Source: a virus. From it: a DNA stretch of 64,000 bases. The DNA lies in IMG/VR virus record IMGVR_UViG_3300034082_004192, positions 1 through 64,000 of that record; one strand, 5' to 3'. Shown here piece after piece: positions 42,775 to 51,672 of the stretch. The position numbers were made by a program, and so were the translations under genes. Positions within the stretch are counted from its first letter, which is position 1. Every line of letters begins with the position of its first letter. The notes beneath the pieces were generated by a model. It had not been told where the DNA came from. It searched no databases and was given only the letters and a program-made list of their open reading frames with translations.

Positions 42775-43598
42775 TGAGTTTTTTTCAAAAGTTATCACAA
42801 ATTAACAAAGACATCGTATTACTTGAATCTTTTGGAGATTTTAAGGCTGCCGATGTTTTGCATAAAAAATTCATCAGAGAAGCACAAAATGAAGTGGAGC
42901 CAATTTCTTACTCGAATAAAGATAAAAAAAGAGGTTCAATTTATAAAAAAAGATTCAATGATAAGCTTAACAGAGGTTTATTAGTGAAAGATGAAAATAA
43001 AGATAAGTTTATAAGTTCGATATACGCTGATAGTTTTTTTTATGATGAAGATAAAGAACAACTTGAAAGTTTGATAAGACAAACAATTAAACCAGCTGCT
43101 CCATCTAGTACTGTTATTCCATCTTCAACATCGAATCCACAACAAAATTTCACAGAACTTCAAACAGATTTAGCTAAAGATTATATGGCACAGCTTAATG
43201 CAGCAAAAGGTGAATGGGATTTAGATTTTATTAAAATGCAGTATGAGAGACAAGGACTTCCCCCATTTGAAGCTAAGATTTTAGATGATCTTATAATCAA
43301 AATTAAAAGTTCAAAACGTAATAAGTTAATGACTGGCTTGAAATCTGACTTAGATGCCGTAAATGCAACTCCTGGAACTAACACTGAATTTATTAATTTA
43401 AATGAATCATCTATACCTAAACTTCAAGCTAGAATTGACCATTATAGACAAAAAATTAATAAATACAAAATTACTAAAGATCCAGCTATGCATAAATATC
43501 TTAAAAAATTCATTAAAAAAAATTATGATAATAATTTATTAGATTCAAAATCATATGTGACGTTTATGAAAGAATTGGGAATCAACATTCCTACATAA
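42774..43598 (+). CDS. Tagged unknown protein, paralogue of preceding gene at N-terminus
   Basis: 274 residues. The N-terminal module (FFQKLSQINKDIVLLESFGDF...ADVLHKKFIREAQ, residues 3-38) repeats that of the upstream gene, but the rest is different. A Lys/Asp-rich stretch (SYSNKDKKRGSIYKKRF) is followed by a Ser/Thr/Pro linker near residue 110, then helices (LQTDLAKDYMAQLNAAKG, FEAKILDDLIIKIKSS) and a basic C-terminus with IDHYRQKINKYKI. No enzyme motif is seen. Shared tag with unlike bodies is the pattern expected for different cargoes addressed to one place. It ends at a bidirectional terminator shared with recA. Confidence 0.55.
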   Translation: MSFFQKLSQINKDIVLLESFGDFKAADVLHKKFIREAQNEVEPISYSNKDKKRGSIYKKRFNDKLNRGLLVKDENKDKFISSIYADSFFYDEDKEQLESLIRQTIKPAAPSSTVIPSSTSNPQQNFTELQTDLAKDYMAQLNAAKGEWDLDFIKMQYERQGLPPFEAKILDDLIIKIKSSKRNKLMTGLKSDLDAVNATPGTNTEFINLNESSIPKLQARIDHYRQKINKYKITKDPAMHKYLKKFIKKNYDNNLLDSKSYVTFMKELGINIPT

Positions 43599-43626
43599 AA
43601 AAATCCCCTCAAATGAGGGGATTTTT
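43597..43626. terminator. Bidirectional terminator between plus-strand pair and recA
   Basis: Stem with core ATCCCCTC/GAGGGGAT, an AAAT loop (43611-43614), and flanking runs of A on the left and T on the right, so it can act on both strands. It lies between convergent genes. Confidence 0.92.
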
Positions 43627-43628
43627 AT

Positions 43629-44849
43629 TTAGTCTAGCATTTGCTTTGCAGCAATATCAAAATCAATTCCACCATCGTCACCATCATCATCATCTTCATC
43701 TACATCGTCAGAAGATGGACCTTTACTGATTGCTTCAAGAAGATCAGTAAGTGGCTTACCAACTACTTTCAAACGACCACAAATAAATTCAAATGCTGTA
43801 GTAGAATTATCATTACGAGTACGCTTTTCAGGAGCTGGTTGAACCAATAAAAGTTTACAGAATTCATATGGGTCTTTAGATTCAATAACTTCTCCAGTAT
43901 CAACGTTCGTATAAATAAACTTCTTACGAACTTCCTTGACGTATTCAAATCCCTTAGCCTTGGCCTTATAGAGAAATTCATCAACAGGATTAGTAGTTTC
44001 ATCATCAGTGAACATAATCTTAAATTCACCAGTTACACCAGGCTGTCCGTAACGAGTTTTCATAACAAGAACTTTGCTCTTGCCACCAATTACTACATCT
44101 TTACCTTCAGCATCCTTCTTGGTAACTTGTCCAGCAGCACCGTTGATCTTATTAATCCACAGACGCATATGTGTGAAGTAGTTCATTGCATTACCGCCAG
44201 AAGCAGTTTTCGCCATTGTTCCAGGCATCACCCCAGCGCCCATATAGAGCTGATTGATCAGTACAACAATAGTTCCAGATGCAGCAGTCTTAGCAGTTAA
44301 GTCTTTAGTTAGTCTTTTTACAAAACGAGCATGCAATCCAATAGTCTGAACTTGTTCCATAGATTTGACTAATTCATCGTTAGGTATCATTGCTGAAATT
44401 GAGTCAACAACAATTACAGAATAGTCTCCAGTTTCCACCATATACTTGAGTAGTTCACCGTACTTTTCTGCAGAGCCAACATTTTCAATAAGTAAAAGTT
44501 GACTAGTGTTGACGCCACAAGATAAGGCACGTAAAGGATAGTATGAATTCTCAATGTTAAAGAAAGCACACTTCTTGCCCATTTTTTGAGCCTCAGCAAT
44601 TAGCTTATAGCCAAGCCAAGTTTTGCCAGACTGTGATTCACCACAAAATTCAATCAATGTGCCAGTAGGAATTCCCATACCTGCTCCTAAGATTGAATCA
44701 ACTTCAAACACACCTGTAGGAATAAATTCAATATTCTCTACATCACCAGACTTAATACACTTTTCGTCAATACCAAGTGCCTTAAGTTTCTGCTTCAATA
44801 AACGCTCTTGATCTTTGTCAATTGCTTCGTTTAGTTCTTTTCTAGCCAT
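43629..44849 (-). CDS. recA: RecA/UvsX-type recombinase
   Basis: 406 residues. Walker A GESQSGKT at 70-77, Walker B SVIVVDSISAM near 144, a following basic/glutamine segment with VVLINQLYMGAGVMPG resembling RecA L2, and GGNAMNYFTHMRLWI as in RecA. The C-terminal domain ends in an acidic tail (DDVDEDDDDGDDGG). It has a RecA core but is divergent, somewhat toward UvsX-like phage recombinases. It drives strand exchange in recombination-dependent repair or replication. AGGAGC precedes the ATG. A terminator at 44864 separates it from the SSB-like gene. Confidence 0.92.
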   Translation of the reverse strand: MARKELNEAIDKDQERLLKQKLKALGIDEKCIKSGDVENIEFIPTGVFEVDSILGAGMGIPTGTLIEFCGESQSGKTWLGYKLIAEAQKMGKKCAFFNIENSYYPLRALSCGVNTSQLLLIENVGSAEKYGELLKYMVETGDYSVIVVDSISAMIPNDELVKSMEQVQTIGLHARFVKRLTKDLTAKTAASGTIVVLINQLYMGAGVMPGTMAKTASGGNAMNYFTHMRLWINKINGAAGQVTKKDAEGKDVVIGGKSKVLVMKTRYGQPGVTGEFKIMFTDDETTNPVDEFLYKAKAKGFEYVKEVRKKFIYTNVDTGEVIESKDPYEFCKLLLVQPAPEKRTRNDNSTTAFEFICGRLKVVGKPLTDLLEAISKGPSSDDVDEDDDDGDDGGIDFDIAAKQMLD

Positions 44850-44863
44850 ATTTTGCTCCTAAA

Positions 44864-44888
44864 AAGGGATGGAATAAATCCATCCCTT
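44864..44888 (-). terminator. Hairpin terminator between SSB-like gene and recA
   Basis: Ten-base-pair stem (AAGGGATGGA with TCCATCCCTT) and five-base loop, followed by T residues on the minus strand, five bases after the stop of the SSB-like gene. Confidence 0.88.
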
Positions 44889-44893
44889 CAAGA

Positions 44894-45907
44894 TTACTTC
44901 TTTCCCATCCAGCCTAATGAGACGTCGCTATCATCATCGTCGTCATCATCATCTTCATCAAGAACTACAGCTTTTTTGGCAGTGCGAGCTGGCTTAGGAG
45001 CAGGAACGAATTCCTCTTCATCATCATCTTCATCTTCCTCAACAACTGGAGCTGGCTTAGCAACAGGCTTAGGAGCTTCAACAGGAGGTGAAACCTTGTA
45101 AGATGCGGATACAACTTCTGCTTCAGCATTCTTGGGAGCAGTGAATTTGAAGATCTTGGTCAATGGATATCCATAGGCAAAGAAATCTTCCCACTCAGGC
45201 ATATTAGGATCTTCATCACGATCAGATTTGTAATTTACACGCTCTTTCATAAGATCTTCAGTAGATGGTTCGCCAGCCTTGCGAAGCAACTCAACCATTT
45301 CATCTGTAATATAAGTAGGCTTACCCTCAAAATAAAGAGTGTAATCTACTGAAAGAGGAGCTGGCTGACCAGTAGCTGTAGCAGTAATCTTTACACAAGG
45401 GGAATTACGAGTGCCATAATGACGACCATCGCCATCTTCATTCTCATTATCTTCATAATTCTGAATTGTCTGCTCAGCAATACGATTGAAGATGCTCTTA
45501 CCCTTCTTAAGAATCTTTGGTGCCCAAGTACCATCTTCTTGCTTTTCAAGAACATTTTGAGCATACTGAGTAGTACCAATATAACCCATCTTTTTCCATG
45601 GGCACTGTGAAGGATCATCATGTCCAATTCGAACAAATGACTTATTCATGTCAGCGTCAGGGAATGGAACACGCTGAGTCTTTCCTCGAAGAGAAGAATC
45701 ATTATTTGGATTTGGAACATAAACTTTGTCAGTGAATTCTGTAAAAGAAATCGGATCACCAATAAGCTTTAGACGGCGAACAACCTTAGGTGTATCTTTG
45801 ACAGAAAGGTTGACGAGAATATCCTGTAAACGAGGAAAAGAATTACGAGGCTGTGATGATGCATTTGATTGGGCAACCATCTTTGTAGCAGAAACACGTC
45901 GAGTCAT
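44894..45907 (-). CDS. Putative single-stranded DNA-binding protein with acidic tail
   Basis: 337 residues from ATG 45907 with TTGGAG upstream; the frame upstream of that is only 12 codons long and poor. The core (residues about 20-260) has a beta-rich segment with FVRIGHDDPSQCPWKKMGYIG and an acidic loop near NEDGDGRHYG. The last 90 residues are Pro/Ala/Lys spacers and Asp/Glu blocks (EEDEDDDEEEF, DEDDDDDDDD), ending in GWMGKK. The acidic C-terminal tail, size and position between recA and a 249-residue gene next to dnaE fit a gp32- or SSB-like protein. No family is recognised with certainty. Confidence 0.5.
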   Translation of the reverse strand: MTRRVSATKMVAQSNASSQPRNSFPRLQDILVNLSVKDTPKVVRRLKLIGDPISFTEFTDKVYVPNPNNDSSLRGKTQRVPFPDADMNKSFVRIGHDDPSQCPWKKMGYIGTTQYAQNVLEKQEDGTWAPKILKKGKSIFNRIAEQTIQNYEDNENEDGDGRHYGTRNSPCVKITATATGQPAPLSVDYTLYFEGKPTYITDEMVELLRKAGEPSTEDLMKERVNYKSDRDEDPNMPEWEDFFAYGYPLTKIFKFTAPKNAEAEVVSASYKVSPPVEAPKPVAKPAPVVEEDEDDDEEEFVPAPKPARTAKKAVVLDEDDDDDDDDSDVSLGWMGKK

Positions 45908-45984
45908 TTTATTTTTCTCCAATTGGGCTCTTCCGTCCCACATTTTTTAGTTTACTTTATGTTTTGTGCTTAAGCAATAGAAAT

Positions 45985-46734
45985 TTAGGAAATTCTTGCA
46001 TTTCTAGTTTTTACTATAGCATTCCCTTTATTCATGGGAGTTTTATCTTTCGAGTAAAGATTAGACATACCCTCTGAATTGAAGGATTGGTTGATTCTGG
46101 ATAAAGCTTGATGCTCACGCAAAATTCTATCCATTTGAGATGCTGCAAATTCAATATTTTTCAAGTATTGCTCCAAATATGTTAGCAGCCTTTTGGAGTT
46201 TGTCATCGGAATGACAAATGGGTGTACAGTGAATGCAGCATTAGCATCTTTATCTTTTGCTGTCCCTGTAGATAATTTTATAGCCATTTCTCGAAGGTTT
46301 TTATGTGCTTGAGAAATCATTTCATAGTGAGCAAAAACAACAGACATTATTTCAGTCAATCTATTTCTGTACTGTACTTGTAAAGCATAAGCAGCTGAAA
46401 ACGATTCAAATGCATAGTCATCTTTACTTGGAATAGAAACATCCCATTGCCTTATTTCTTTGCGAATTTCAATTTCATCATAGTATGGCAAAAGACTAAT
46501 TGCATCTTGCCAAATTTGTACTTCTTTAGCAAATGAATCTTCAGTGACACCTTTGAGACGGCTTACTAAATCTTTTGAAAAATTGGGATCTTTCCATGAA
46601 ACAGTTTCAGGCATAGGAGCCCAATCCAATGATGCAAGCAAAATTGAATTTTCTTCATCAAAATCTTCATCTTCTTCTGTCTTGATGTTAAAATCAGGAT
46701 CTGCATATTCTTCGTATTCGTCAAAAATTCCCAT
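45985..46734 (-). CDS. Unknown helical protein in recombination-replication cluster
   Basis: 249 residues. Acidic N-terminus (EEYADPDFNIKTEEDEDFDE), then LDWAPMPETVSW, and long helices (RNRLTEIMSVVFAHYEMISQ, KRLLTYLEQYLKNIEFAASQMDRIL) ending in a basic tail (KGNAIVKTRNARIS). It sits between dnaE and the SSB-like gene. A recombination mediator or SSB partner, by analogy with UvsY next to its partners in T4-type phages, is a possibility. There is no sequence evidence for that beyond size and helicity. Confidence 0.5.
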   Translation of the reverse strand: MGIFDEYEEYADPDFNIKTEEDEDFDEENSILLASLDWAPMPETVSWKDPNFSKDLVSRLKGVTEDSFAKEVQIWQDAISLLPYYDEIEIRKEIRQWDVSIPSKDDYAFESFSAAYALQVQYRNRLTEIMSVVFAHYEMISQAHKNLREMAIKLSTGTAKDKDANAAFTVHPFVIPMTNSKRLLTYLEQYLKNIEFAASQMDRILREHQALSRINQSFNSEGMSNLYSKDKTPMNKGNAIVKTRNARIS

Positions 46735-46742
46735 AATATTTC

Positions 46743-49700
46743 CTAATCAAATAAACCATCACTCAATAAAGTCTTGATTGTTGATGAAGTAGATTTAGTC
46801 TTTCTTTCTTTGTTGTTAATTATATCATCATATGACACAGAATTTTTCTCTGAAAGTTTCTGCATCCTTAGAGAATTCTTTTCTTCTCTATTTCTTTCTG
46901 CAACAATATTGTCCCAGTATTCCATGAAATCTTCTACAACTTCAAATTGTAAAGTATCAGACAAGCAACTTAATGCATCATGTTCTGCAAGAAATGCTAC
47001 CATACCACGATTAGGACGAGCTCTGTAAGCTAAATCCTTACAATCTTCATACGGTTGATGCTCTACAATATCGATAGCTCTAGCACCTACACCCTTGATA
47101 GCAGAAAGAGGAAGTAAAATTTCGCCCTTTTTGTTTACAGTGGTTTCAACACCAGATTCATTTACATTAGCTGCTTTTACTGGAATACGATCCATGCTAC
47201 ATTCTTTAAGTAGAACAGCAAGTTTATCTTCATCAAGTCTATCAATTTGAATACAAGCAGCCAACCACTCAGAAGGATAATAATTACGTAAATAAGCAGT
47301 GTAATAAGAAAGTAAAGCATACGAACAAGCGTGAGATCTATTAAACGCATATCCACCAAATTTAGCCATCAATGCAAGAACTTCATCAACAATTGCTTCT
47401 GGAATTCCACGCTCTTTGCTTTTAGTAGAAAATAAATTACAAACATCATCAAAATCTTTTCCTGATTTTTTTGAAATTGCTTTACGTAATTTATCAACTT
47501 GCTGCCATGTGAAACCAGCCATATCACGAGCTAAGAACATAGCTTGCTCTTGATAAACCATAATTCCATAAGTTACAGAAAGATGCTTTTCAATAATAGG
47601 ATGAGCATATTGAATTGTTTCTGGATGTCTTTTGCCTTCTGCGTATTGAGGAATATAATCCATAGGACCAGGACGATAAAGCGCAGCAACAGCAATCAAG
47701 TCTTCAATATTACTAGCATTTACATCACGAAGAGCTTGTTGCATTCCTTTTGATGCAAATTGGAATACGCTTGCAGTTTTACCTCTAGCATAAATGTTCT
47801 TGAAAATTTTTGCATCATCAAGATTAATCTTCTTGAAATCGATATCTTTATTATGTAGCCTCTTGATATGCTCCAAACATAAAGCAACTTGATGAAATGC
47901 AGCAAGTCCAAGAAAATCATATTTGACAAGCCCTACACGTTCGACATTTTTCATATCGTATGCAGAACATAGGTTGCCTTTTGAATTTTCTATTGGAGCG
48001 TGAAGATACAGGGGTTCAGAACATACAAGAACACCAGAAGCGTGAACACCAAAATTAGAATATGTTCCAACTAATTGAATGGCGCTATCTAATTCTTCTT
48101 TCCACTGGTTATAGTAATGCTTAAACTCTTCATTTTCTTGAATAGTTTCTTCGATTGTTGTTCCTGGTTTTTTAGAAATACAAGCAGAAATCTTTAAAGC
48201 TTGATTGTGAAAATCATTAGGGTATGTATCTTGAAAATTTGTTGAAGCTTTAAGACATCCAACAACAGAGTTTTTTGCAGCGTATTTACCCCAAGTACCA
48301 ATTTGCGCTACGTGATCTTCTCCAAATCTATCTTTAGTCCAATCGATTACTTCAGAACGACGAGAATCATCAATATCAGTATCAACGTCAGGAAGAGCGG
48401 CAACTTTAGAGATTACAAGACCATCACTAGGCATTTCTTCAGTAATTTCTAAAATATGAGCAGTCCAAAGTTGAGATTCATTATTCTTAGTTTTAATGCC
48501 CATTTTTGCAAGATTATAAATGTATGAAGAAAGACCTTGATTCTCCAATACCCATAATTCTTTTTCAATTTCAGGCTCAAATTTCTTATATTCAGGAAAA
48601 TATTCTAACCATTGTTTGGTGATATTTCTTAACTTCTTACTGTAAGGAATTTGATCCATTTCACCATATTCATTGATGAATTGTTTTGCTGGAAATTCAG
48701 ATATATCTATACTGTATTGAGTTCCACGGCCAGGGTTTAGGAAGCGTTCAAACATCAAATTCCAACGTACTGGATCTACATTACAAACCTCAAGACAGAA
48801 GTTTACTAATGATCCAACACCAGATCCACGAATGCCAAAATGGATGTCTTTATGCTTCATGAACTCGACTAATTCTCTTTGAATTAAGAAGTAGTCAGTT
48901 ACACCCATGTACCAAATTTGACGCAATTCACTATCAAGACGAGCTAGATAATTGTTAGTAAATAAATTTGCTTGACGTAAACCAGAGATACAAAGGAAAG
49001 CTAAATAAGCTTCATTTGCTTTGTGGTGAGGAAGTTTAGATTTCCAGAAATTATTGAACTCTTGATTGTCTTTTGGAATACGAGCAGCTGGAAGTAAGTG
49101 AGGAACGTCAAGCTTAAAGAAATCTTCCACCATTTCAGATATAAGGACAGAATTCTTTAATGCATCAGGCACACTCGAACCAAAAATCTTATGCATATCA
49201 TCATAAGGTTTTAGATAGAATTGATGACTTCCGTAAGCTTCTTTTTTGCCATTCTTCTTGTCAGTTCTGCTGTCTCTTTGATCACGCATTTGGATAAGAA
49301 CATCATGGATTTTCCAGTCTAGTTTATCAAGATAGTGAACATCATTAGAAGCTACAACTGGAAGATCATATTTATTGGCAATATCTAGGAGGAAGGGCGT
49401 ATTGTGTGCTTGTTCATCAATTCCGTGATGTTGCAATTCAATGAAATATCGATCTTGAAATACATTTTTGAAGCGATTGACAACACTATTAGCTGTTTCA
49501 ACATCTTCTCTCATTAGGGATTGATTAAGTTCAGAAGCAAGACAGCCTGAAAGAGCAATTACGCCTTCAGAGTGCTTTTCAATACAGCCCCAGTCAACAC
49601 GAGGAGAATAATAGAAGGCATCAGGATCATTGCCAAGAGCGGAAAGAGAAAGAAGATTCTTATATCCTGTTTCATTTTGAGCAAGAAGAGTTAGATGGTT

Positions 49701-49988
49701 TAATTTTTTACGCCGACCATCTTCTGTTTTACTCTTGTCAAAACGATCTTCACAAGTGTAAACTTCTATGCCAATGATAGGTTTGATTGGATCTAAGGTG
49801 CTATAGGAGCGACAAGCTTCAACAAATTCTACAGCACCACCCATTTTTCCATGATCTGTAATTGCTGCAGCTCGGAATCCCATTTCTCGTGCTTTAAGTG
49901 CATATTTGGCTGGAGTAGGGAGAGCATCTTGTATGGAAAAATGCGTATGGGCGTGTAAATGAACGAAATCTTTATTAGAACTACACAT
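46743..49988 (-). CDS. dnaE: DNA polymerase III alpha subunit (C-family replicative polymerase)
   Basis: 1081 residues, slightly shorter than bacterial DnaE. PHP domain with FVHLHAHTHFS and ITDHGKMGG near the start, then the polymerase palm with RGSGVGSLVNF and PDVDTDIDDSRRSEVI (the catalytic Asp pair, about residue 533) and GLVKYDFLGL (the third Asp). Fingers: GPMDYIPQYAEGKRHPE, GIMVYQEQAMFLARDMAGF, and SHACSYALLSYYTAYLRNYYPSEW. The C-terminal part is short, so the OB or tau-binding tail may be reduced. It uses the phage clamp, DnaX and primase. The PHP histidines are mostly present, so proofreading is possible in principle. This is an unusual choice for a phage, as most encode A- or B-family enzymes. 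Confidence 0.96.
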   Translation of the reverse strand: MCSSNKDFVHLHAHTHFSIQDALPTPAKYALKAREMGFRAAAITDHGKMGGAVEFVEACRSYSTLDPIKPIIGIEVYTCEDRFDKSKTEDGRRKKLNHLTLLAQNETGYKNLLSLSALGNDPDAFYYSPRVDWGCIEKHSEGVIALSGCLASELNQSLMREDVETANSVVNRFKNVFQDRYFIELQHHGIDEQAHNTPFLLDIANKYDLPVVASNDVHYLDKLDWKIHDVLIQMRDQRDSRTDKKNGKKEAYGSHQFYLKPYDDMHKIFGSSVPDALKNSVLISEMVEDFFKLDVPHLLPAARIPKDNQEFNNFWKSKLPHHKANEAYLAFLCISGLRQANLFTNNYLARLDSELRQIWYMGVTDYFLIQRELVEFMKHKDIHFGIRGSGVGSLVNFCLEVCNVDPVRWNLMFERFLNPGRGTQYSIDISEFPAKQFINEYGEMDQIPYSKKLRNITKQWLEYFPEYKKFEPEIEKELWVLENQGLSSYIYNLAKMGIKTKNNESQLWTAHILEITEEMPSDGLVISKVAALPDVDTDIDDSRRSEVIDWTKDRFGEDHVAQIGTWGKYAAKNSVVGCLKASTNFQDTYPNDFHNQALKISACISKKPGTTIEETIQENEEFKHYYNQWKEELDSAIQLVGTYSNFGVHASGVLVCSEPLYLHAPIENSKGNLCSAYDMKNVERVGLVKYDFLGLAAFHQVALCLEHIKRLHNKDIDFKKINLDDAKIFKNIYARGKTASVFQFASKGMQQALRDVNASNIEDLIAVAALYRPGPMDYIPQYAEGKRHPETIQYAHPIIEKHLSVTYGIMVYQEQAMFLARDMAGFTWQQVDKLRKAISKKSGKDFDDVCNLFSTKSKERGIPEAIVDEVLALMAKFGGYAFNRSHACSYALLSYYTAYLRNYYPSEWLAACIQIDRLDEDKLAVLLKECSMDRIPVKAANVNESGVETTVNKKGEILLPLSAIKGVGARAIDIVEHQPYEDCKDLAYRARPNRGMVAFLAEHDALSCLSDTLQFEVVEDFMEYWDNIVAERNREEKNSLRMQKLSEKNSVSYDDIINNKERKTKSTSSTIKTLLSDGLFD

Positions 49989-50038
49989 AAAATGCCTCTT
50001 TCACAAGCGCCGTCAAAGACAGTCATACACTTGTAATA

Positions 50039-50836
50039 TTAGAGAATTGCTTTATTGCGACTCGAATAAAGTTTACCATTTTTTTCGTGATAATGCCTTG
50101 GTTCTAAATTAAGAATCAGGTTTTTATCAATTACTTTCAATGCCTTTGGACGAGTTCGCAAAGGCAATCTGTCAAACTCCAATAGCCTATAAGAATTAGA
50201 AATTTGTTTACAGATAATATAAGAATAATTTTTTTGGATGAGTTTGAGTTTCTTATACTCTTGCACTTGCTCATTTGTAAGGGATAATTTTGTCTTTTTT
50301 AAAGTTTTATCTATAACTTCGTGGTTTTGCCTTGAAGATATATATTTGCAATTTTTTATAGCATTTCTTATAGTAGATTCGCTTTGTCCAGTATAGAAAG
50401 AAATAGTTTGTATGGCTACTGGTCTTTCGTCTTCATAACGAGCAGTGAAAATAGAAATCAATAATTCTTTGACATGTTTAGAACTTTGACTTTGAAGAGC
50501 TGAAATTGGAACTGCTACAGGTTTTGATCTAGTAATTTCAGGCTTTAGACGATTGATTATTCTGTTTATAGAAAATAAACAAACAGTCTTTTTACCTGTA
50601 CTACCGTGAGGAGTTGTCCAATAAAGATCAACTCCTTTTTTTATTTTTTCATAAACAAAAGTAGATGAAAATTGAAATACTTTTTTAGCTATATTTAAAA
50701 TTTCTTCAACAGGAACGATACCAGAATTATTCTCATCAATTAATTTGGAAATAGCCCAAAGAATATAAACATCCACTTCATTGTGTTTTAAGACTTGGGC
50801 TATTACTTCAGGATTGAGAATTATCGTTTTGGACAT
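50039..50836 (-). CDS. Putative DNA-binding (winged-helix) protein, unknown role
   Basis: 265 residues. Residues 15-80 (LKHNEVDVYILWAISKLIDEN...EEILNIAKKVFQFSSTFVYEKI) look like a winged helix, followed by YWTTPHGSTGKKTVCLFSI as the wing. A second helix-turn-helix may lie at AIQTISFYTGQSESTIRNAIKNCKYI. Two HTH-like units in a protein at the end of the primase-helicase operon suggest a replication-origin or transcription protein. The overlap of its start with the 81-residue gene and its place just upstream of dnaE support a replication link. Function not established. Confidence 0.5.
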   Translation of the reverse strand: MSKTIILNPEVIAQVLKHNEVDVYILWAISKLIDENNSGIVPVEEILNIAKKVFQFSSTFVYEKIKKGVDLYWTTPHGSTGKKTVCLFSINRIINRLKPEITRSKPVAVPISALQSQSSKHVKELLISIFTARYEDERPVAIQTISFYTGQSESTIRNAIKNCKYISSRQNHEVIDKTLKKTKLSLTNEQVQEYKKLKLIQKNYSYIICKQISNSYRLLEFDRLPLRTRPKALKVIDKNLILNLEPRHYHEKNGKLYSSRNKAIL

Positions 50837-51053
50837 TGTTAGCTAAATCTTCTAGTATCTTATTGGCTCCAGACCAAAAAATATACTCATAAATTTCTTC
50901 ATCAGTATATCCTGGATTTTCTGCTAACATAAGCTGATTGATAAAATGAACTTTATTTGCAGTGAAACCTTTGACTAAAATATTAACTGGAATTTCTACT
51001 GGGGCCTTATCTAAAGTCATTTTTAGTTTTTCAATAATTTCAGTGCTGTTCAT
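50808..51053 (-). CDS. Unknown small protein between primase zinc gene and HTH gene
   Basis: 81 residues, mixed helix and turn, with LAENPGYTDEEIYEYIFW in the middle and a tail of Asn/Gln/Ser. Its ATG lies inside the end of the primase zinc gene: the sequence ATGAACAGCACT also encodes the end of that protein in another frame. The junction repeats the one between helicase and primase zinc genes. Small size, coupled translation and operon position suggest a primosome accessory; no domain is recognised. Confidence 0.5.
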   Translation of the reverse strand: MNSTEIIEKLKMTLDKAPVEIPVNILVKGFTANKVHFINQLMLAENPGYTDEEIYEYIFWSGANKILEDLANNVQNDNSQS

Positions 51054-51672
51054 TTAATTCTCCCATCTTTATTTTTGCATCTTTGATAAAAGTTTTCCAT
51101 AGACTATTTAGGGCTTGATGATTATTTTTATGCAATTCGTCATCTATTTGCTTATAAACAGAATCAGTCCAATCAATAAATTTTGGATTTAAGTTGGTAA
51201 GCCTTTCGTATTTCTTAATCTTTTCAGAAAAAGCAATAAGGAAATTTACTTCACTTACTCCACCAGGGTAATTGCTAGAATTGTTTTCTTTTTCAAGGTA
51301 TTTCTTTATAGTATTGTTTACTTCACGCATAATATATTTAGCGTCAAAGTCAACAGTTTCTATGTCAATATTTGCATATATAGAAAGCTTTTGAATTGCT
51401 TCTATAAAATTAAATCCTTCTACTTCTTGAACAAGCTTTATTAAGTCTCCAGATGCTCCACAGCCAAAACAATTGTATGTATTTGAAGCAACGTTAACTC
51501 CAAAAGATGGATTATTGTCGTTGTGATCAGGCATTGGGCATCTTGTATTAGCCCAATCACTATTTTTTGAAATTATAAAATCTGAATCGTAAACAGACTC
51601 CATAAATTCCATAATATTAATTGATTCAACAAGATTGTCAATAAAATTTCTTGTTATCTTAGTGCTGTTCAA
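51040..51672 (-). CDS. Primase zinc-finger (CHC2) protein, detached from catalytic core
   Basis: 210 residues from a TTG at 51672, which overlaps the end of dnaB; a longer frame to 51711 would start within dnaB. The N-terminus (IDNLVESINIMEFMESVYD) matches the first helix of DnaG. Then comes the zinc domain TRCPMPDHNDNNPSFGV...TYNCFGCGASGDLIKLV with the Cys-His-Cys-Cys ligands, followed by the usual helix NFIEAIQKLSIYANI. The remaining 130 residues are helical and not homologous to the DnaG core, and there is no TOPRIM. It should read template trinucleotides and cooperate in trans with the primase core at 41229. Cotranscribed with the helicase gene. Confidence 0.85.
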   Translation of the reverse strand: MNSTKITRNFIDNLVESINIMEFMESVYDSDFIISKNSDWANTRCPMPDHNDNNPSFGVNVASNTYNCFGCGASGDLIKLVQEVEGFNFIEAIQKLSIYANIDIETVDFDAKYIMREVNNTIKKYLEKENNSSNYPGGVSEVNFLIAFSEKIKKYERLTNLNPKFIDWTDSVYKQIDDELHKNNHQALNSLWKTFIKDAKIKMGELNEQH

